Below are positions 1 to 4,331 of a stretch of 6,264 bases of DNA, one piece after another. Source of the stretch: Gammaproteobacteria bacterium (GTDB lineage: Bacteria > Pseudomonadota > Gammaproteobacteria > Pseudomonadales > Pseudomonadaceae). A program made the translations under genes and the position numbers. The DNA is taken from the NCBI GenBank assembly GCA_012735335.1, contig JAAYHO010000353.1:1-6264 (forward strand), in the 5' to 3' direction. Positions within the stretch are counted from its first letter, which is position 1. Each line of letters starts with the position of its first letter. Under the pieces are notes generated by a model. The model was not told the DNA's origin and ran no database searches. It worked only from the letters and a program-made list of their open reading frames with translations.

Positions 1-1477
1 CAAAGTGCTCGCACAGACTGCGATCCACCTCCACCCCGCGGGCACTCAGCTCATGCTCGAACACCTGCTTGAGCAGGGCGCTGCAGCCACCACAGCCGGT
101 ACCGGCGCGGGTAATGCCTTTCAGCTCGCCCAGATCGGTGATGCCCGCGTCCACCTGGCAGCAGACCGCGCCCTTGCTGACGTTATGGCAGGAGCAGATG
201 GTGGCCGAATCTGGCAGCGCCTCCACACCCAAGGCCGGAACACCTGCGGACTGGGGCAGGATCAGACTGGCGGGATCGCTCGGCAGGCCGATGCCGTTCT
301 GGGCGTACTGCAGCAGGGTGTCGTAATAGCTGTTGTCGCCCACCAGCACCGCACCCAGCACCCGCTTGCCATCCGCCGACACCACCAGCCGCCGGTAGCA
401 GTCATTGGCCTCGTCGATAAAGCGATAGCTGCGAGCGCCGGGAGTTGTGCCCAGCGCATCGCCGATGGAACCCACATCCACCCCCAGCAGCTTCAGCCTG
501 GTGGACATGTCCGCTCCGGCGAAGGAATTGGTCTCTCGACCCAGCACCTGCGCTGCCACCAGCCTTGCCATCTGATAACCCGGCGCGACCAAGCCGAAGA
601 CCTGCCCCTTCCAGCTGGCACATTCACCTATGGCAAAGATCACCGGATCACTGCTGCGGCAGTCATCATCCACCTGCACCCCGCCGCGCTCGGCAATATC
701 CAGTCCGGCGCGTCGGGCCAATGCATCCTGCGGGCGGATACCGGCGGAGAACACCAGCAGATCGGTTTCCAGATATTCACCGTCGGCAAACTCCATCCGC
801 CAGGCGTATTCCTCGCCACAACGGATCTGCCGGGTAGCCCGGTTCAGATGCACCTGCACACCCAGCGCCTCGATGCGCGCACGCAGCGACGCACCGCCTT
901 CGGCATCCAGCTGCACCGGCATCAGGCGTGGGGCGAACTCCACCACATGGGCTTCCAGGCCCAGCGACTTCAGCGCATTGGCTGCTTCCAGACCGAGCAA
1001 CCCGCCGCCGACCACCACGCCCCGTCTGGCCTGCACCGCCGCCTCACGGATCGCATCCAGATCCTCCAGCGTGCGGTAGACTAGCCGGGAGCTACCCCGT
1101 GCCCCTTCGATGGGCGGAACAAACGGATAGGAACCTGTGGCCAGTATCAACTGGTCATAGGCAGTACGGCCCTGCGCGGTGATCACCTCCCGGCGTTGAC
1201 GGTCGATTTCCAGCACTGGCATGCCCAGGTGCAATTGCACGCCCGGCTGCCGATACAACTGCGCCTGGCCCAGCGCCAGCGACTCGGCATCACGACCGGC
1301 AAAATACTCGGACAGGTGAACCCGGTCGTAGGCCCGCTGGCGCTCCTCGGCGAACACCTGGATATCATGGCTATCCAGCGCCCCCAGCTCGACCAGTTGC
1401 TCCACACAATGGTGACCGACCATACCGTTGCCGATAACCACTATTGTCCTGCGCTCTGAACCGACATCCCCCGCCAT
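1..1477 (-). CDS. nirB: Nitrite reductase [NAD(P)H] large subunit, N-terminal 492 residues (partial)
   Basis: Cytoplasmic flavoprotein that passes electrons from NAD(P)H through FAD and Fe-S centres to sirohaem, reducing nitrite to ammonium. The reading frame is open from ATG at 1477 to the left edge. Visible in order: FAD-binding GNGMVG (residues 16-21); YDRVHLSEYF (50-59); LATGSYPFVPP (112-122); NAD(P)H-binding GGGLLG (157-162); second FAD motif FAIGECASW (281-289) followed by VFGLVAPGYQMA; the conserved LKLLGVDVGSIGD stretch (328-340) and TPGARSY (345-351); a BFD-like [2Fe-2S] domain with ligands C428, C430, C462 and C465; then LCEHF at the edge. These blocks match E. coli NirB as I recall it almost in register. 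The family is about 850 residues, so the ferredoxin-like and sirohaem/4Fe-4S half lies outside the window. The start is supported by AGAGGA about 5 nt upstream and by the FAD motif beginning at residue 16. An extra vicinal Cys pair (C439-C440) sits inside the BFD domain. nirD and a nitrate reductase gene would be expected downstream, off the left edge (inference). Confidence 0.97.
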   Translation of the reverse strand, partial: MAGDVGSERRTIVVIGNGMVGHHCVEQLVELGALDSHDIQVFAEERQRAYDRVHLSEYFAGRDAESLALGQAQLYRQPGVQLHLGMPVLEIDRQRREVITAQGRTAYDQLILATGSYPFVPPIEGARGSSRLVYRTLEDLDAIREAAVQARRGVVVGGGLLGLEAANALKSLGLEAHVVEFAPRLMPVQLDAEGGASLRARIEALGVQVHLNRATRQIRCGEEYAWRMEFADGEYLETDLLVFSAGIRPQDALARRAGLDIAERGGVQVDDDCRSSDPVIFAIGECASWKGQVFGLVAPGYQMARLVAAQVLGRETNSFAGADMSTRLKLLGVDVGSIGDALGTTPGARSYRFIDEANDCYRRLVVSADGKRVLGAVLVGDNSYYDTLLQYAQNGIGLPSDPASLILPQSAGVPALGVEALPDSATICSCHNVSKGAVCCQVDAGITDLGELKGITRAGTGCGGCSALLKQVFEHELSARGVEVDRSLCEHF

Positions 1478-1482
1478 GTGCT

Positions 1483-1490
1483 TCCTCTCT
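1483..1490 (-). promoter_or_regulatory. Ribosome binding site of nirB
   Basis: The minus strand reads AGAGAGGA, ending 5 nt before the ATG at 1477. This is a purine-rich Shine-Dalgarno sequence at normal spacing and supports the chosen start. It lies inside the predicted 30-nt leader from the sigma-54 promoter. Confidence 0.7.
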
Positions 1491-1517
1491 CTTGCAACCT
1501 GCATGTACAGGGGCAAG

Positions 1518-1534
1518 AGCAAGGGCTATGCCAG
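1518..1534 (-). promoter_or_regulatory. Sigma-54 (RpoN) -24/-12 promoter of nirB
   Basis: On the minus strand the site reads CTGGCATAGCCCTTGCT. It matches the RpoN consensus YTGGCACG-N4-TTGCW at all positions except two (C to T and G to A after GGCA), with the invariant GG and GC exactly 10 nt apart. The -24 is at 1531 and the -12 at 1519, so transcription should begin near 1507, giving a 30-nt leader to the nirB ATG at 1477. RpoN control of assimilatory nitrite reductase is established in pseudomonads; the position and match are seen here, and use of the site is inferred. Confidence 0.8.
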
Positions 1535-1537
1535 ATG

Positions 1538-1554
1538 CTGTTCAGACTCAACAG
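1538..1554. promoter_or_regulatory. 17-bp dyad next to the nirB -24 element (possible operator)
   Basis: The sequence CTGTTCAGACTCAACAG is an imperfect palindrome: the outer CTGTT/AACAG arms and the inner AG/CT pair are symmetrical, with mismatches only at positions 6 and 12 around the central base. It ends 4 bp from the RpoN site, at about -31 to -47 from the predicted start point. A protein bound here could block or modulate the polymerase. I do not recognise the motif as belonging to a named regulator. Confidence 0.35.
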
Positions 1555-1564
1555 AAGCCTGCCA

Positions 1565-1586
1565 GAACCCCGTAGTAGAAGGGTTC
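1565..1586. repeat. Inverted repeat GAACCC-N10-GGGTTC
   Basis: Perfect 6-bp arms (1565-1570 and 1581-1586) are separated by 10 bp, centred near -69 relative to the predicted nirB start point. It lies between the NtrC-like site and the promoter. It is followed by a purine-rich stretch (1588-1613, one T) on the plus strand. Function is unknown; short arms of this kind can arise by chance. Confidence 0.25.
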
Positions 1587-1634
1587 CGGGAAGAGATAAG
1601 GAGAAAGGAAAGGTTCAGGAGAAGGCGCACGGGT

Positions 1635-1651
1635 TGAACCATCGCAGTGCA
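1635..1651 (-). promoter_or_regulatory. NtrC-like enhancer site upstream of nirB
   Basis: The minus strand reads TGCACTgcgatGGTTCA, matching the NtrC dyad TGCACC-N5-GGTGCA at 10 of 12 defined positions with the right spacer. TGCACT is also the left half found in a known E. coli glnA site, from memory. Its centre is about 136 bp upstream of the predicted sigma-54 start point, a normal enhancer distance. A second possible site, with a perfect TGCACC half (1677-1682) but a poor partner half, is centred 31 bp further upstream, about three helical turns away. Confidence 0.5.
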
Positions 1652-1652
1652 G

Positions 1653-1673
1653 GCGGGCGCCCATGGCGCCCGC
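1653..1673 (-). terminator. GC-rich stem-loop after the mscS-family gene (possible terminator)
   Basis: A perfect 9-bp stem of G and C only (GCGGGCGCC / GGCGCCCGC) closes a 3-nt loop, starting about 34 nt past the channel gene's stop codon. In the minus direction it is preceded by AAA but not followed by a T-run, so it is not a textbook Rho-independent terminator; in the plus direction only TTT follows. It would still be a strong barrier or 3' end stabiliser separating the channel transcript from nirB. Confidence 0.45.
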
Positions 1674-1706
1674 TTTGGTGCAGCTGATCAGTTCAAGCGA
1701 GGGCTA

Positions 1707-4154
1707 CTACGCAGACGGCTCCACCGTCATCAACGGACGCTCACGGGGGTCGGCAATGGCGATGCCCAACTGACGGAAACGCTGCAGAATCCGCCGATTG
1801 ATCTCCCGCTGCATGCCCGAACGGGCCCGGTCGATACAGCGCATTTGCCCAGCCAGGGTGATCATGGAGCCATCCACCGCATCCACCCCCCAGATTTCCA
1901 TATCCGCCAGGATCAGCGGAGCAAAAGCCGGATCCTGACGCAGCGCAGCGCCGATAGCCTTCAACTCGTTGATGGCCATATCGATATCGGTGTCATAGCT
2001 GACACTGATGCGCACCGCTGCGTTGCCGATACCGCGGTGGGCGTTGCTCACCGTGGTCACCGAACTGAACGGAATGATATGCAACGCACCATCACCGGAA
2101 CGCAGACGTACAGTACGGATCGACAGGTTTTCCACCGTGCCGGAAATACCCGCCACCGTTACCGAGTCACCGACCTGCATGGTGTTTTCCATCAACAGGA
2201 AGATCCCGGTAATGAAGTCCTGCACCAGCTTCTGCGAGCCGAAGCCGATGGCCACACCGATGATGCTCGCCCCGGCGATCAGCGGGGTGGTGTTCACACC
2301 GATCTGATTCAGCGCAGTCAGCCCGACAATCAGCGCAATCACGATGAACAGACCGGCCCGCAACATCGGCAGCAGGGTGTTGAGCCGCGCCGCGCGCATC
2401 AGGTCACCCTGTTCACGCCAGCGGGTGATGCGCTTTTCCATAGCGCTGTTGCTGGCCTGCCACACCACCAGCGCCAGCGCGACCGCCACCAGAATGGTGG
2501 CAAAGGCCGAGGCCAGGCTGCTGCCGATGGTGCCGGGAGCAAACCAGTACAGCGCATCCAGCCCCCAGGCCTCCAGCAGAGCAATCAGAGTCACCAGCGC
2601 AATCACCAATGACACCAGCCAGCGCAGCAGCGGGTAGTACTGCGCCAGCAGGCGACTGCCCAGACCGGGGTCCTGAACAGTCTGCTCCGCCTCATCCTCG
2701 TCGGCACCGGCCAACCGCCCCAACGCACCCAGCGCCAGCACCGCCGCCAGCCGTCCAAGCACCAGAATCGCAGCAGACAGGCCGATGAATTCCAGCAACC
2801 GGGTAAAGCCGTCCTCGATACGCAGTGCCCAGACCACCCAGGCCCCCATGATCAGCACCGACCCCAGCAATGGCCAGACGCCCGCCAGCCACTGGCGCAG
2901 AGCATGTCTGGCCCCTTCGCCGTCGGGCGCTCCGGCAATCCAGGCGGCCACCGGCTGACGGAAGCGGAACACCAGAAAGATCAGCCCCAGATGCACCAGC
3001 AGCGAGGTAGCCTTGATGATCAGCAGTTGCGCAGCCGGGCCGGAACCGAGGATGCCAAAGGCATTGCCCAGTGCCACACCGAAGGTGGCCAGCACCAGCA
3101 GATGCCGTGTCCAGCGATGAATCTGCGCCGCAGCGGCATCGCCCAGCTGCACTATTCGCAGACTGGCGTCATGGGGTGCCAGCAGCAGCCGCACCACCGC
3201 CATCACCACCCGGGTTATCACATAGGCATAGATGAACTCCCGGGTGACCAGATGGGTACGGATATCCAGCCCCGGCAGCAACTGCAGTACCAGCGCGGCG
3301 ATACCGAAGAACAACCCCAGCGGCAGCAGATCCAGCACGAAACCGGCCAGCGCAAAGGGCAGGCGGCGTAGTGCCTTGACCTCGGACTCCACCGGCAACG
3401 CCGGGGCCGAAACCACAGCGGCCTGCGCAACCGGGGCTGTTGCCGACTCACCCGGCAGCGCCTCGGAGCCCTCCTGCCGGCCTACCGGCACCGCCTCCAC
3501 ATAGTCCACCGCATCGCGCTGGCTCTGCACCAACGCGGTATCGTCATCCAGCGGCCGCAGCGCGGCAAGCGCCACAGGGTCATTGATTTCGGCCAGCGCC
3601 CCATCCATACCGGCCGCCGCCAACGGAGTCCGGACATCAGCCAGATGGGCGCTGTGCATCAGACTGCGCACCGCCCGGCGCAGCAACCGACGCAGCAGCC
3701 ACTCCAGACACAGACCGGCGCCGAACACGATGGCCAGATCCAGCAGCGTCTGCATCAGCAGCATGCGGCCCAGCTCATTGAGAAAGGTCGCCTGGAACCA
3801 GTCCGGCAGTTCATTCAGTGCATCGGCAATGCGCACCAGCTGCGCCCGCAGACCATCTGCCCAGTTCGCCACCTGATCCAGGGTACGGGCAATCAGCCCA
3901 CCCTCCTCCAGCGGCACAATGGTGCTGAGCGGCGAATCCTCGACAACGGGCTGCTCCTCCACCGGCGTCTCACTGGCAATCGCCTCCAGAGTCCGCACCA
4001 CCTCATCCCGCCGTTCGTCATCCTGCAATGTATCAAGCACCTCCCGCGCCTGCTGCGGACTGACCTCGGCGGTATCCGACTGGGCCAGCACAGCCGGCGC
4101 CAGCAACAGAGTCCACAACAGAAAAAGAAACGCAGGCAGTCTTGATCTCAACAT
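1707..4154 (-). CDS. Large MscS-family mechanosensitive channel, YbiO-like (815 aa)
   Basis: Inner-membrane channel predicted to open under membrane tension and release solutes during hypo-osmotic shock. A signal peptide is visible (basic MLRSR, hydrophobic core 8-22, likely cleavage after AVLA at 24), then a periplasmic helical region to about 130. Hydrophobic segments lie near 132-153, 264-292, 303-326, 349-369, 376-398, 422-444, 452-479, 507-530, 543-567, 594-615 and the pore helix 620-655. The pore/beta region carries IIGVAIGFGSQKLVQDF (631-647), ENTMQVGDSVTV (656-667), SGTVENLSIRTVRLR (671-685) and IIPFSSVTTVSN (693-704), all MscS hallmarks; the alpha/beta domain fills 713-800. Multi-helix topology and length fit the YbiO/MscM branch rather than small MscS (about 286 aa). 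An Ala/Pro-rich, acidic loop (about 171-260) separates the first two helices. The ATG at 4154 is set by the signal peptide; its Shine-Dalgarno (GGACGAG) is weak. The gene ends with two consecutive TAG codons. Channel family is sure; the exact subfamily is less so. Confidence 0.93.
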   Translation of the reverse strand: MLRSRLPAFLFLLWTLLLAPAVLAQSDTAEVSPQQAREVLDTLQDDERRDEVVRTLEAIASETPVEEQPVVEDSPLSTIVPLEEGGLIARTLDQVANWADGLRAQLVRIADALNELPDWFQATFLNELGRMLLMQTLLDLAIVFGAGLCLEWLLRRLLRRAVRSLMHSAHLADVRTPLAAAGMDGALAEINDPVALAALRPLDDDTALVQSQRDAVDYVEAVPVGRQEGSEALPGESATAPVAQAAVVSAPALPVESEVKALRRLPFALAGFVLDLLPLGLFFGIAALVLQLLPGLDIRTHLVTREFIYAYVITRVVMAVVRLLLAPHDASLRIVQLGDAAAAQIHRWTRHLLVLATFGVALGNAFGILGSGPAAQLLIIKATSLLVHLGLIFLVFRFRQPVAAWIAGAPDGEGARHALRQWLAGVWPLLGSVLIMGAWVVWALRIEDGFTRLLEFIGLSAAILVLGRLAAVLALGALGRLAGADEDEAEQTVQDPGLGSRLLAQYYPLLRWLVSLVIALVTLIALLEAWGLDALYWFAPGTIGSSLASAFATILVAVALALVVWQASNSAMEKRITRWREQGDLMRAARLNTLLPMLRAGLFIVIALIVGLTALNQIGVNTTPLIAGASIIGVAIGFGSQKLVQDFITGIFLLMENTMQVGDSVTVAGISGTVENLSIRTVRLRSGDGALHIIPFSSVTTVSNAHRGIGNAAVRISVSYDTDIDMAINELKAIGAALRQDPAFAPLILADMEIWGVDAVDGSMITLAGQMRCIDRARSGMQREINRRILQRFRQLGIAIADPRERPLMTVEPSA

Positions 4155-4180
4155 GATGCTCGTCCATTCAGCGATGTGGG

Positions 4181-4201
4181 GTGGTCGCCCCTTGCGGCCA
4201 C
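4181..4201. repeat. Imperfect inverted repeat in the leader of the mscS-family gene
   Basis: Arms GTGGTCGC (4181-4188) and GCGGCCAC (4194-4201) differ by one base from perfect symmetry around a 5-nt centre. The repeat lies directly downstream of the candidate -10 of the channel gene, where an operator would act. Minor feature, possibly chance. Confidence 0.25.
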
Positions 4202-4228
4202 ATTATCCACCGTGCCCAGGTGAGTAAA
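4202..4228 (-). promoter_or_regulatory. Candidate sigma-70 promoter of the mscS-family gene
   Basis: The minus strand carries GATAAT (4207-4202), 5 of 6 against TATAAT, and TTTACT (4228-4223), 4 of 6 against TTGACA. The 15-bp spacer is short. Start would be near 4195, leaving a leader of about 40 nt. The -10 is good and the -35 and spacing are mediocre, so this is tentative. Confidence 0.35.
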
Positions 4229-4266
4229 GCGTAAAACCACGGCAAAAAGGACATACCAGAGCTAGC

Positions 4267-4283
4267 GCGACACATTACGTCGC
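4267..4283. repeat. Short dyad GCGAC-N7-GTCGC upstream of the AAA+ gene
   Basis: Five-bp arms (4267-4271 and 4279-4283) around a 7-nt AT-richer centre, about 50 bp before the AAA+ start codon and in the shared divergent region. No named regulator is recognised. I see no convincing sigma-70 promoter for the AAA+ gene nearby. Confidence 0.2.
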
Positions 4284-4316
4284 ACCCTGCCCGTATCCTG
4301 CTCTTGTCAGTCACAC

Positions 4317-4322
4317 AGGGAG
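4317..4322 (+). promoter_or_regulatory. Ribosome binding site of the AAA+ ATPase gene
   Basis: AGGGAG ends 9 nt before the ATG at 4332. It is the best Shine-Dalgarno match in the area and there is no in-frame ATG just upstream, so it fixes the start. Confidence 0.65.
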
Positions 4323-4331
4323 ATCAGGCAC

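Noticed and set aside
5..1084. A 359-codon open frame on the plus strand opposite nirB.
   Set aside because: It is antisense to the clearly conserved NirB frame, is rich in His, Gln and Arg as expected for a shadow of GC-rich coding sequence, and shows no motif.
1428..1687. Small plus-strand open frames across the nirB control region.
   Set aside because: They overlap the nirB start and the RpoN/NtrC sites, have no recognisable product and no convincing ribosome site.
1704..1709. Two consecutive TAG codons at the end of the MscS-family gene considered as a recoding or truncation signal.
   Set aside because: The protein reaches the normal end of the MscS alpha/beta domain just before them; tandem stops are simply efficient termination.
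1647..2612. A 321-codon open frame on the plus strand opposite the MscS-family gene.
   Set aside because: It overlaps the conserved pore and C-terminal domain of the channel in antisense; its composition (His, Gln, Asp, Arg) is that of a shadow frame and it has no good ribosome site.
4275..4299. Possible sigma-70 promoter TTACGT / TATCCT for the AAA+ gene.
   Set aside because: The spacer is only 13 bp, too short for sigma-70, and both hexamers are poor matches.
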